A stretch of 64,000 nucleotides of DNA, from the NCBI RefSeq assembly GCF_022458985.1, contig NC_061774.1:14188616-14252615 (forward strand), written 5' to 3'. Numbering within the stretch: the stretch's first letter is position 1; every line of letters begins with the position of its first letter. Of the stretch, positions 1 to 11,198 are shown one piece after another. The DNA comes from Mugil cephalus. Taxonomy: Eukaryota > Chordata > Actinopteri > Mugiliformes > Mugilidae. Both the position numbers and the translations under genes were made by a program. The notes below the pieces were generated by a model. The model saw only the letters and a list, made by a program, of their open reading frames with translations, was not told the origin of the DNA and did not search any database.

Positions 1-3000
1 CTCGACAACCTCCACGAGTACCTGCGCTTCAGCTACCCCAAGGTTCAGCCCCCGACCTTCTTCTGCCAAGAGGAGTCTGCCACCGGAGTCACCCTCCACT
101 ACAGGTCTGTGACAGGGGGCTGGTTGGAAAAGGGAGGATTGATAGGCCATTGCAAGACAAGAAAATAAGTTTTTAAAAGGGTATCAGGAAAAACAAAGAG
201 GAAGCTGTGTGGTTAATCTCTCCGGAAAGACCTTAAATCTTCCATCTTCCGTCTCTGCGACCTGAAGGAGCAAGCGTAAGGGCTACCTGCACTACGCCAT
301 GGGTCAGCTGAGGCAGATGGGGAAACAGTTCTATGACACTGACATCCATGTGGAGGTGTTGTCGGAGCAGATGGTCGGAGACTACTCCCATGTCACCATG
401 AGGTACTCACACAGAGAAAAGCTTATTTTAAATGAAGTGGTGAAAAGTAAACAGCAGTGCACTTCTTTTTTTTTTTTTAGCTTCTTCGTGTTTTTGCTGA
501 AAGATTATGGTTTAACATAAAGAAACCTATGAAAACAGCGCTTGCCAACCATTTTGACTTATACAGTGGTGTGAAACAGCTATGCTCGAAATTTGACATT
601 CTGAATGCCACTTTACAGGCAACAGAGCTAATCAACGGGAACATGTCCTCCTCCTCCACACTAGGTGGCGATATGTGTCTTGTCAGCAGGTTAATACGGC
701 CCCCTTTCCATTTGACCTATTACATCACACAATAAACAGGTGTCGTTCATGCAGCAGAACAGTATTTCAATCAACAAGATGGATAACAGTACAACTTTTT
801 TAATCTCGTATGTAATGTCCACCCTAATTATGGTGCAGATCAGATGTGCGGTATCTCTCAGGTGGTTCTTCTACCGGCTCTGTTTACCTTCTTCTACTGT
901 GACCAGCTTTCTTCTGGGATATGCCAACGCAGCGGTTGTGGTGCATTAACAGTATACATGCCAGAGAATATCAATTTCCAATCACATTTTCTGGGTGTCT
1001 TAATCTGAGATAAGGAGAACTCTGATTTTGGTCGTGTTTACATGCACTTAAGTTGTCCAGTTAAAGTCGGATTAAGGCAATAATTTGTTTTTGTTTTTTG
1101 TTTTTTTACACATAATGTTTTACATGTACCCTATGCGAGATAACACAAGTAAACAAAAAACTCAGATTTTAAATGAATTATTATTATTTGGAAAAAAATC
1201 CAAACCAATGTGGCCCTGTGTGAAAAAAAAAAGTGTTTGCCTCTCCTTTTGAAATTTAGGAATGAATGAGAAAGAAAGTTACTGAGATCTGTCAGTCTGG
1301 AAAAGGTAATAAAGCCATTTCTAAAGCGTTGGGACTCCAGTGAACCACAGCGAGAGCCATTATCCACAAATGGTGAAAACATGGAACAGTGGTGAACCTT
1401 CTCAGGAGTGGCTGGCCGAACAAAATTTCCTCAAGATCTCAGCGACGACTCATCTAAGAAGTCACAAAAGACCCACAACAACATCCGAAGAACTGCATGA
1501 CTCACTTGCCTCAGTTAAGGTCAGAGTTTGTGACTCCACCATCAGAAAGAGACTGGACAAAAACGGCCTGTTTGGCGGAGTTCAAAGACCAAAACCACTG
1601 CTGAGCAAAAAGAACATAAAGGCTGGTCTCAGTTTTGCCGGAAAACATCTTGACGATCCCCATGACGTTTGGGAAAATACTCTGAGGACTGAAAGAGACA
1701 AAAGTTGGGCTCTGCAGCAGGACCTCCTATTGAGATGCTGTGGCATAACCTTAGAAAGGTGGTCCGTGCTCAAAAATCCCCCAGTGTGGCTGAATTCTGC
1801 GAACAATTCTGCAAAAATGAGTGGTACAGACACTTGATTGCAGTTGTTGCTGCTGAGGGCGGCCCCACCATTTATTAGGTTTAGGGGACAATCACCTTTT
1901 CACACAGGGCCATGTAGGTTTGGATATAATTTTCTCTTAATGATAAAAACCTTTATTTAAAAACTGCATGCTGTGTTTACTTGTGTTATCTTGGACTAAT
2001 ATTTAAATTAGTTTGAAGTTTGAACACTTTTTCACACATCTGTATATAAGCACTTACAGGCTTAAGCTGGTACACGTCTTCCACTTTTTCGATCAGGCCT
2101 TTAAATAAGTATTTATCTGCACAGGCTGAACTTTGACAACTCAGCCTACCGCTACATCATGAAGGAGGACGAGGAAGAGCAGGAGATTTTGCCCATTACC
2201 TCTGACTTCTTCTTTGAGGTCTTCCCCTTTAACATCGTCTTCAGACAGGTAATTATTTTGAGTTACCGTCTTTGTATAACCGAGGGCAGTCGAGAAATTA
2301 GATGAAGTCACACTCGCTGATCCTTTAAATTCTTCAGGACATGGTGGTGCATAATGTAGGCTCAGGCCTCGCTACGGTTTTCCCAGATCTGGATGGAAAG
2401 AAGATCAATGACGCCTTCTTGCTGGCTCGCCCCCTGGTGGAGTTCACTTGGAACATGGTGAGTTTATTTTATGCTCCAATTTTCATTACTGATTTAACAC
2501 CACCAGTCAATTCACTTCCCATTAGAGCCTCATTACACTGAAGGATAGAAAAAAAAAAAAAAACATGTTTAAGATTTTAAAGCGGATGCTGATGAGTGCT
2601 GAGAATACTGACTGAGTAATCTGCATGCAGATCATCTCCCACCCCAACAACCTGTTCGAGATCATGTCCAAAGAGCCCGTGAAGAGAGAGAGGAACCTCC
2701 ACAACAGAGTCCAGAGTAAGAGAGGAAGCCATGCAAACACGCTCGAGTCTTATAAGAGTCACTGCAGTCACATACACATGGCCTATATTCATTCAATTTA
2801 AAAAAAAAAAAAAAAAGCCTTTTCTTGTGTGAGATAAAAAAAAAATTCCATCCATTTCAGCCAGTGCGGAATTAAAGCCGACAGTTTACGAGACCCCACT
2901 GTACTGAGGCTGAAATTCAGTTGTTTGATGTTTTTATTCAGCCCAAATTGACTGAATTGAGTGGAACGGATCCACGAGAGGAGGATGCAAATGTGAAAGT

Positions 3001-6000
3001 TTGTAACTGCGAGTTCTCTCTAATTTTTCCTCAGATTCTGATTACGAAAATGCCAACCGGTCGGCTGACGTCGATGTGGAGCTCATGGCGTTCCAGTCCA
3101 TCATCGGGGATGATTACAAAGGTCACGCCCTCTCTCAAACAGACTCTAAAAAAATAAAACCATTGCTAAGGGACTAAAAAAACAAAATAATGTGTTTTCT
3201 GTTCAACATGAAGCTGTAGCCAGGAGTGAGTTTCCCCTGTCCAAGAAAAAGTCCCAAACAAAACCAGCTGTAGCGTATGAATAGTTTAGATGGAGCCAGG
3301 ACAGCTGTTTCCCACTGTTTGCTATGCTAAGCTATGCTAATCGAATACTGGCTCGAAACTTTATTCTGAACACCCAGATGGATATGAGTCATATTTATGT
3401 TTGTGTCTAACTGCTGACAAGAACATAACTGCAACTTCCCCCAAAATGTCAAACTGTTATTTCAGAAACTCTACCCCCGGCAGCGCAGTTATTATCTACC
3501 GCTGAAATCCAGCCTAAAATACCTCTCTAAATGTTTGTTCTTGGCTTTTAATTGCTGCTCTTTTCAGACGGCAACAGCGCTAATGCAATGGAGAGCTGGG
3601 GCGATGGGAGCCGCTGCCTGAGACTAAAAGGACAAATGAGATACATGCCAGAGTGGGAGTCCATCATCTTCCTGGGAACCCCTGTGTACGAACCACCCAC
3701 CCACACGCACCCCACACACCCACACACACATATAGACGCAGATCATTATTAAAAGGCAGCAGTTGGAAAGTAAAACATTCTAAAAAGCAGCAAGAGCTAA
3801 AGTGAATTACGAGGCTGGAAATAAAAGCCTGGGCAGTGAATCAAATCGGGGGCCCATTCTAACAGCACTTACCATGCATGAAATGAGCTGCTAATTAGCT
3901 TGTAATCAGACAGTGCAGCTCTTGTGAGCCTAATGGGAACCCATTTGCAACTGAGAGTGTTTTCCACAGAGTACATTACCAAAACATCTCCCTCCTCTTC
4001 TGAAACATTTCGTTTTGCAAGCCAGCGCCCTTACGCCCGTGTTGCCGGCGCTGCCGCAGCGACGAATGCCACACCACCCCGCTTACATTATTGATGCTGC
4101 AGGAAACGCAAAAATAATGCATCTTCTGTTTTAATACGTAACACTATTATCTTTCAATAATAACATTACTGCTCCTTTCTCTCTCTTCAACTCTCAGCAT
4201 GGAGAGCCTGAGCGCTATGTTTAAGACCGGCCTGTACATCAACGACCTGAGCATGCACGACTCCAGCAGAGACCTGGTCCTGGCAGGCACGCAGCAGTCA
4301 GAGGAGCTGAAGAGGGCTCTCATACAGGTTCCCTGTGCCAAAGTGCACCTGCATTTTATATGCGTGATGAGCTCACTTGTCACTCCGCATTATGCAAAAT
4401 TTGCTCTGAGGCCCTTTCTTTCAGCCTCGCAGCCCCCGCTCACAAACAGTAACGGCCACAGAGCTGACACGCAAACTAAACAATGCTTTTTCTGTCTTGG
4501 CAGGAGCAAAAGAAGTCCAGCAAGCTGGAAGAGAGCATGAAGATGCTGGACTACGAGATGAAGAAGACTGACGACCTGCTGTACAGGATGATTCCCAAAC
4601 CGGTGGCTAAAAGGCTGCGCAAAGGAGAGCCGGCTGTAAACACCTGTGAGGTCAGGGCTGTAGATGCTGTATCTACGTCTATATACGGTTTAAGGGGCTT
4701 TTTAGGCCGAGCTTCTGCTCTTCATAAAAATCTCAGCTGTAGCTTAGCTACAGCTAGAGAGGCGCACTGTCCTTCTGCGATATGCAGGAATCATCAGTGG
4801 GAGACTCGAGGATTAACCATTTATTGACAGCAACACTTGATTATGTTCTGCTGGGAAAACGTTTGGACCTGGCATTCTTGTGGACCTCATAGCAATGACA
4901 CTCCCTGATGGGAGCAGCCATCCCCAGTAAGATGCTGTCTGACATGCACACAGTTCAGGAACAACTAAAAAAGGCACAAATTCACTTGTTTCCAAACTGA
5001 TCCCTGACCCTGAGGCCCCTCCCCTCAATCCGAAGGCCCCCATCGGACACCCTCAGAAGGCCCATGTTCATTCTGGAAGGTGGACGGTGGCCATAGTGTA
5101 GATCATAGTGAAGATCCCTTAATATAGCAGCCTCTCATATTTCCTCCACTGAACTCAGTTCCTTACCAATAATATGGAAAAATACACAATCTTCCCTTAT
5201 ATGGTCACTTTAATTGGCCCTAACTGAATCTTTCAGAGAGCGAGATCAAAGTCAGTGTAGTCCACGGTCCACGGAGATGGGAGCGCAGAAGGCAGCTCTG
5301 TAACAGCTGGATATAATACAGGAGTACGGAATAATCACGATGCCTTTATGTGATATACTGACTTTAACACACATGCATATCCTGATGCCGACTTTAAAAA
5401 ATGACACAGTTGTCTGATTAAATATTTATGAACTCGCTGTTTACTTAGGCAGTGTAAATAGCGACCAGGCAGCTGAACACACATCCACACAGCCATAAAT
5501 CCTTCTGTGTCCCACTGCTTTAGTTTACATCTATGTTAACGGAGGTGGCTTCCTGATGGCGCTCAACGGGGTGTACACAAAAAAGCTGCCCTCTAATAAC
5601 CTCCCTAACAGCCTCTCCTCTGCGTGCGACAACCCGGCCGCTCAACGGCTCTCATCCCCTTTCTGCCAGGTGTTCCCAGATGTGACCATACTCTTCAGCG
5701 ATGTGGTGGGCTTCACTCGCATCTGCAGCCACATCACTCCGATGCAAGTGGTCTCCATGCTCAACACCATGTACACGCTGTTTGACACGCTCAGCGAGAA
5801 GCACCGCGTCTTCAAGGTTTGCACGTTTTATTTTGTTTCCCCTTAATGCTTCACACTTCACACACAAGCGCAAATCGGTAAGGGCAGCTTCCTCTGGGGC
5901 TTTCCAGGTCGAGACCATTGGAGACGCGTACATGGTGGTTGCGGGAGCCCCGGAGAAGACCAAGTATCACGCCCACAACATCTGCGACATGGCCCTGGAC

Positions 6001-7577
6001 ATGGTCCGCTCCATAGATCACCTCAAGGACCCGTCTAACGGCAACAACATTCAGATTCGTGTCGGTGGGTAGCAGGTGCGCGCGCCTGTCGGTTTATGTC
6101 ACGGTTGGGGCTTGAGTGAGCTCACTCGATGTCCTGGTTGCAGGGATACACTCCGGGATGGTTGTGGCAGGTGTGGTGGGTCACAAGATGCCACGTTACG
6201 GGCTGCACGGCGACACGGTCCACACCGCGTCCGCCATGGAGAGCAACGGCAAGGTAAAGAGACATAATGATGACTATGAAAAAAGAAACATTACGACTTT
6301 AGAGATAATCTGTGGTTTTTTGTGACTGGTCACTCGCTCTCTCGTTCAGGAGATGCACATTCAGCTCAGCAGTGCCACCTACGAGCACCTGAAAGGAAGT
6401 CACTTCATTTTTGAAAGGAGGGGGATCATCACCATCAAGGTCAAAGCGTGTTTGAACATACGTCAGGACGTGTTACACTCGCACGGCCTGATGCATTTTT
6501 TAATTTTTTTTGTTGTTGTTGTTCATGGAATATTTTCCGGTTACCGATCAAACAGGAGAAACATTTATGAGCCTCAAAAAAATATATAAAATAACTCTCA
6601 ATGTTTTGGCTCTGGGGAATCGGCGCACTTGGTATTCACAGCTGGTGATTGTAGCTTGCTTGCTGATTTTTTATTTTATTTATTTATTTTTTTTCCCTTT
6701 TATCAGCGGGCCTGACTTTGAGCCTGCGCGTTCAGTGATAATGCCAGGAAAGTTACTCCTGAACGTCTCTGAGGCAGCTGATTAGTGCCAATCTCAAAAA
6801 CGCAAGAGTGATTCGTTCCCCGTCAGGGAATTGAAAATCTGGCAGCTGCCTTTTTTTTTTTTTTTTTTGTCTTCTATAACAGAAGTTGTGCTTTGAGTAT
6901 TTGCGCAAAAACCTAAATCTGTCTCCTCTGTTATTCTCCGCTTCATCCGTTTTCAGGGAAATGTCGAAATCGAGACTTACTGGCTGAAAGGGAAAAGGGA
7001 CAAGGATGGGAACGCGCAGGCAGCGTGTCCACAGTTTGAGACCCAGACCATCAGTAAAGCCATCAGCAAGGCCAACATCACGGGTCCTGAGACCACAGAG
7101 GATGAGGAGGGACTGGTAAAGCTTAAATTTGAATGGTGTACACTCTCTGGTGTACACTTGCTTCACTGTCACTGCCGTCTCTCCTCCTCTCTTCGCCCTG
7201 CAGGTTTTCCCCCTGGTTGCCGGGGAGGACGAGGATGACGTCAAGTCCATCCGCTCTCATCGCATCAAAATGGAGATCTCGGGCCATTCTCTGGAGGAGC
7301 TGATGGAGGAGTGCACGGTGGAAGAGATGTCTGTCCATAAGGTGAGATACTCTTTTGTTTCCTACCATACCTGCAATGAAAAACGAATTGTTATTTCACA
7401 GCGGCTTTCTCTTCTTTCCCGCAGTCCCACTGTAAGGACGCTCTGCAGGACGGCCTCCAGGACTCTCACCTGGAACTGGACTCGCCCGAGTCCGACGACA
7501 GAGACTCCATCATGGAGTCCCGCAACAGCTCCTGTGACTCTCGATGCTCCAAAAGCGCCATGTGCTCCGTGTCGTGA
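1..7577 (+). CDS. gucy1b2: H-NOX soluble guanylate cyclase beta subunit (beta-2 / Gyc-88E-like), 5'-truncated by window
   Basis: Coding exons read as 1-104, 268-402, 2125-2248, 2338-2457, 2631-2715, 3035-3121, 3568-3685, 4198-4327, 4504-4650, 5670-5816, 5908-6064, 6144-6253, 6350-6439, 6957-7115, 7204-7341 and 7425-7577, giving 667 residues with consistent phase; the N-terminus is outside the window. Order seen: end of the H-NOX haem domain with proximal His (LDNLHEYL) and the YxSxR haem-propionate motif (YRSKR), the H-NOX-associated PAS-like region, a coiled-coil signalling helix (about 302-350), a class III cyclase domain (about 351-510) and an acidic Ser-rich tail. The family makes cGMP from GTP in the cytosol, controlled by NO or O2 at haem. 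Both metal Asp are present (FSDVVGF, ETIGDAY), but the nucleotide/transition-state strand reads [19 protein letters not shown] instead of the usual RYCLFGDTVNTASRMES. The cyclase domain resembles insect Gyc-88E more than beta-1; the symbol is the closest vertebrate name and not certain. Confidence 0.85.
585..1130 (+). repeat. Dispersed repeat, copy 1 (partner at about 59.16-59.67 kb)
   Basis: This stretch is clearly homologous to 59160-59670: both share the segment starting aacatgtcctcctcctcc, the block around ggcgatatgtgtcttgtcag, the block gttgtccagttaaagtcgg and a T-rich end. Middle parts differ, as in old copies of a non-autonomous element. I could not assign a family. Another transposon (1138-1991) lies immediately to its right. 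Confidence 0.75.
1138..1991 (+). mobile_element. Tc1-like DNA transposon remnant with long terminal inverted repeats
   Basis: The ends are matching inverted repeats (agataacacaagtaaaca at 1138 and its complement ending at 1991) that stay similar for roughly 100 bases. Between them, 1340-1837 encodes a broken Tc1/mariner transposase: the N-terminal HTH region is degraded, a recognisable stretch ([12 protein letters not shown]... to [12 protein letters not shown]) follows, and most of the DDE catalytic core has been deleted. It lies in the intron between guanylate cyclase exons 268-402 and 2125-2248. Non-functional fossil. Confidence 0.85.
4651..5669. other. Long cyclase intron
   Basis: One-kilobase intron separating the coiled-coil exon from the first catalytic exon. 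Apart from the transposon fragment at 4830-5095 and a small 9-bp-arm hairpin at 4735-4755, I see nothing conserved or coding in it. Confidence 0.6.
4830..5095 (+). mobile_element. Tc1-like transposase fragment (family with ATCAGCCATAACATTAAAACC ends)
   Basis: Decayed sequence in the long intron before the cyclase catalytic exons. It contains the phrase ctgctgggaaaacgtttgg and later ttcaggaacaact, which correspond to conserved parts of a common fish Tc1-like transposase. The same phrase family recurs at 62.02-62.69 kb, and a terminal fragment is at 54.80 kb. Many stops and indels; not coding. Confidence 0.6.
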
Positions 7578-8165
7578 GGTGGCGGCGTTGCCCAGACTCA
7601 CGTTACGTCTGATACTGTAACCAAAGATTTGATGTATTACTGTTTCCAGAGCGCTGAATGTTAGGAACGATGGCAGGTAGAAAGCAGCTTTGAAGTCATT
7701 TTGGCGTTTTGCTCATTGGACTGATGACATTTTATTTATTAATTTATTTATTTTACTGCAAATGCCTGGAATTAGTGACCTTGTGTGGTGTTAAATTACA
7801 ATTTCAAAAGTGCTTATTAATCCCTAACAAAACTAGAAATAGCTCATTAGCGTGTTAGCAGCTCCTTCACATCTCTGTTAATTACATCCTCTCCGCGTTC
7901 TTCCTCACATCAGTTACCTCAAAGCCGCGTAACCTTGCCGTGCACCTACTAACTGCCACGTGGTTCAGCTGACGCAGTTGTGTCTTGCACTTTTTTTTCT
8001 TTTTTTTTTTCCTGTTTGTTCTGCTGCACATTGCGGCTTTGATATCTTGATCTTTCTTTTGTTCCCCTCCCTCCCCTCGCCGCCTTTCATCCTGCGCGTA
8101 TCACGTTTCTGTGTCAGTCGGGTAAACAGCCACGGCAAAATGAAACCACTTGTCAGCTCAGTGAA

Positions 8166-8171
8166 AATAAA
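8166..8171 (+). terminator. Poly(A) signal of the guanylate cyclase gene
   Basis: AATAAA about 590 bases after the stop codon at 7577, followed by a GT-rich stretch from about 8190. It fits the 3' end of the cyclase transcript, and the next gene is on the opposite strand. Confidence 0.6.
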
Positions 8172-8512
8172 GCGAGATGGCTGCTGAAAAGTGTGCGGAT
8201 CCATTTGTTGTTGTATTCTTGTCACTCAGAGTCACCGGCATTCACGCTCACATTTACATTTCAGTATATTTTACACATTTGGGTTGACTGGAGTTTTCTA
8301 TAGGTGTGAATATGTCGTACTTACATGCATGTTAGATTGAAACTCACTTAAACTTACAGTAGTAGGAAACCTACAAGACAGTTCTTTCACACGTTGTAAT
8401 TTATCCCCAAAATACTTAATAACAGGAGTAGTGGTGGTTTAGTTTTTTTTTTTACAGTTCCTGCACACAGAAATCAGTCAAAACCGTAAAACGTCCAGGT
8501 CCAGTGTCGCAG

Positions 8513-8857
8513 TCACACAACATTCCCTACTGAGTGGTTGTCAGACGAGCTGCGCTTGTAGGTGGCGTCCTCCCGATCCAGGCTGCATCTGTTCGCCGTC
8601 TGGGGGTCTTTAAGCGACGGGCCGATGGAGCAGTGGAAGCAGAAGGCGTAGAAGAAGGCCAGCAGCAGCAGGAGGCAGACCACACAAAAAATGACAACGA
8701 TCAGGAGGGTGTGCAGCTCCATGTAAAACTTCTCCTGCGGGAGAGGCGGCGTAGCGGTGAGGAGGCTGAGGACTGCCGGGCTGGCGCTGACACTCGGCTG
8801 GGGACTCACCGGGGACCACTGTGGCTTCTTGGAAGCCAGGTGGACCAGTTCTGTCAT
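8513..8857 (-). CDS. Unrecognised 114-residue single-pass membrane protein
   Basis: Uninterrupted 114-codon reading frame on the minus strand. Residues 1-45 are Ser/Pro-rich with no obvious signal peptide. Residues about 50-76 form a strong TM helix (TLLIVVIFCVVCLLLLLAFF). The C-terminal 35 residues are polar with Ser and Arg (TYKRSSSDNHSVGNVV). The ATG lies about 20 bases inside an exon that starts after a good acceptor (ccgcag at about 8878-8883), and a probable 5'UTR exon ends at about 9201-9204 with donor gtaagaac, so this looks like a real spliced gene with all coding sequence in its last exon. It resembles small integral membrane proteins in architecture only; I do not recognise the family. 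It converges on the cyclase gene and is followed upstream by arl3l on the same strand. Confidence 0.65.
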   Translation of the reverse strand: MTELVHLASKKPQWSPVSPQPSVSASPAVLSLLTATPPLPQEKFYMELHTLLIVVIFCVVCLLLLLAFFYAFCFHCSIGPSLKDPQTANRCSLDREDATYKRSSSDNHSVGNVV

Positions 8858-9204
8858 GATGTCGGGTCGTGCTTCCTCTGCGGTTCAGGGAGATTTAGTT
8901 GGAGGCTTGAGAAACGAAAACAAAACAAAACAGCAGATTTTTATCAATAATTCAAGTTTCAAAGCAAGGTAGTTATGTGTAATAACAAATCAACCTGTTG
9001 GAAACAGAGATAACAATGTTTTTTTTTTCTCTCTCTCTCTCTCTACATAATTCTATTTTTTTGCAACTCAAAGTCTCTCAAAGTCTGACAGCAGTCATTT
9101 AAGCAGAACCGTTCAATGTGATACATCCAAAAGCAAGAGGATTAATTATCTTTCTCTCAGACGGCCGAACACAGACGTGTTTTTTTTTTTTTTTGTTCTT
9201 ACCT

Positions 9205-10943
9205 GTGTAATGTACGGTTGCGGTGTGGTTAATCAGTCTCTTTGTGCAGGGCTCAGGCTTTTCTTTGACAAGAAGAGCTTAGGCAAATGAAAGGAAACGG
9301 AGGACAAGAGAAAGCAACAGAGGCTGGACTGAAGAAGAGCGGCTGGTGGACCACGAATAACAGGGAGGGTTGCCACGGCAACTCTTGCCGAGGGGACATG
9401 ATCGTGACAGTGACATCATGATGCTACGTAGAGATCAACAATGAATTTTATAGTGGGTGAATAAAGGTTATGTGAAACAAAGAGAGGAATACGTATATAA
9501 AATACGTCCGGCAGCTCATTCTCTGAAGTATATGCCTGTAACGAGGCTTTAATTTATTTAACATCCGCCCAATCAAACCTGAGCTTTGGAACTGCAAACA
9601 CAATCAGAGAAACAGAGAGGCTGTCAAATCACTGGGCTTGCCACTGGTCCACGAGATAGATCAGACCCTCCAATACTGCCACCTATTGGTACAAGAAGCC
9701 CCATATACCCCACCATCCTCCTGCACACCCTGGCCTCTTTCAAACCGCCATAATGATCCTTTAATACAGGTGTAATTAGTCCTGGCAGCCGCTACCGTGT
9801 TCTCCTGAAAGAAACCGAAGCCTAAAATGCTCTAAGACCAAAATTTTAGTCACCATGGAGATGACTCAATTACTCAACCAATGCTCAGTAATTTTCTGAA
9901 CACTTAGCAAGTAAACCAGGAAGCATATTTTTTTTGTCCTGCGCCTACTCATAAATACCAGACCAAAAAACAAAGAGAGAGAGAGAGAAAATATATATTA
10001 ATTTACATAATTTCATGAAGAGGAACAAAGCCTGGCAGCTGATGTGATTTCAGAGAGCTTTCAGATGGTTAATTACATCTCCAGAGAATAAAAAACAAAG
10101 GATCTATTAAATCCAACTGCGGAGCCAAAACACCAGAATGGAGGATTTAGCCTACACCAAGGTCAGTCTGAAGGACAAATATGTGAAGAATGACCACATA
10201 GGCGTGTGGGCCTCGGGCCCTGGAGCGTCTCTGACCGCTGTGTTGGTACCGAGAACAGTCTGAACAATATGAAAAAAAGAAACAAAGTATGGAGTAGTCA
10301 CAGAATTAATATATTATACTTGGTAAGTGTCCCCGCTGACAATTAGTCATCCTCTCTGTGTGTAATTTCCCGCGCCGTTTGTTCGCCCGCACCTTGAAAA
10401 ATGTGACACCTTGTCCCGCCACGCACGCGGCGCGAGGGCGTAATCGCGCACCGTCTTCCTCCATAACTCCTGCTTTTCAATTAGTCTCCCTGTCTCACCG
10501 TGCGGTGCAGGGCTCTTGTCGTCGTGCTGTGGAAATAAAGCAGGACGACAGCTGAGCAGGGGCGCATCAGCTTGTTATTGTTGCCCCTGTCACTCAAGCA
10601 GGGTGTTTACAGTCGCACTCGTCTGTTTCCTGTCCGTCGTTGGCGATTTGTAAAAACCATTATTTGCCCATTAGCGCGCCTGCATGCGCATTTGTTACGG
10701 TGTACGGCTGACAAAACGGCTAACACAAGAAAACAGACTGGCATAAATGACTAATTATTTTATTGTCAAAAAAAAAAAACTCAAAACACATACTTTACAC
10801 TCGCACGGGACTGTGTAACTCTATAACTGACAGTTCTACACACGTTTTTTTTTTATTATTATTATTATTTTCCTCCGTGTTTCAGAAATCACAAAGATTC
10901 ACCAGACGAAGACTCTTGGGAGGAAAATGAACCACAACACACA
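9205..10943. other. Spacer between the small membrane-protein gene and arl3l
   Basis: Mostly unremarkable AT-rich sequence. It should hold the promoter of the minus-strand small membrane-protein gene (just above 9.2 kb). A short GA/TA microsatellite is at about 9975-9999, and a 41-residue ATG-initiated reading frame on the plus strand lies at 10138-10263 (see findings). Confidence 0.5.
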
Positions 10944-10949
10944 TTTATT
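10944..10949 (-). terminator. Poly(A) signal of arl3l
   Basis: AATAAA on the minus strand (tttatt on the plus strand), 250 bases past the arl3l stop codon at 11199. This is a plausible 3' end for the ARL3-like transcript. Confidence 0.5.
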
Positions 10950-11198
10950 TTTGGGGACAGGACAATAATTAATAAATACCTACTTTACTTATCGTAGCTA
11001 AAATGCTTCTTTACATTAGCTACATTTGAAAAAATGTTCGTCAAAAAGGCGCAAATTGCAAAAACCAAATCGGTGAGGGGAGCTGAATCTGTCAGGTCGG
11101 CTGATTAAATGAATTTTTCTTTCTTTTCTTTTTTTTCTCAATCCTCATGTGGTGCCAGTTTTCACTTTCAGTTTGACTCCGTCGTCTGGGACGCCCGT

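Noticed and set aside
1340-1837. 165-codon open frame as a host gene
   Set aside because: It is a broken Tc1-like transposase between inverted repeats; the catalytic core is missing.
7123-7368. Minus-strand frames opposite the cyclase exons
   Set aside because: Shadows of exons on the plus strand; the plus-strand product is conserved.
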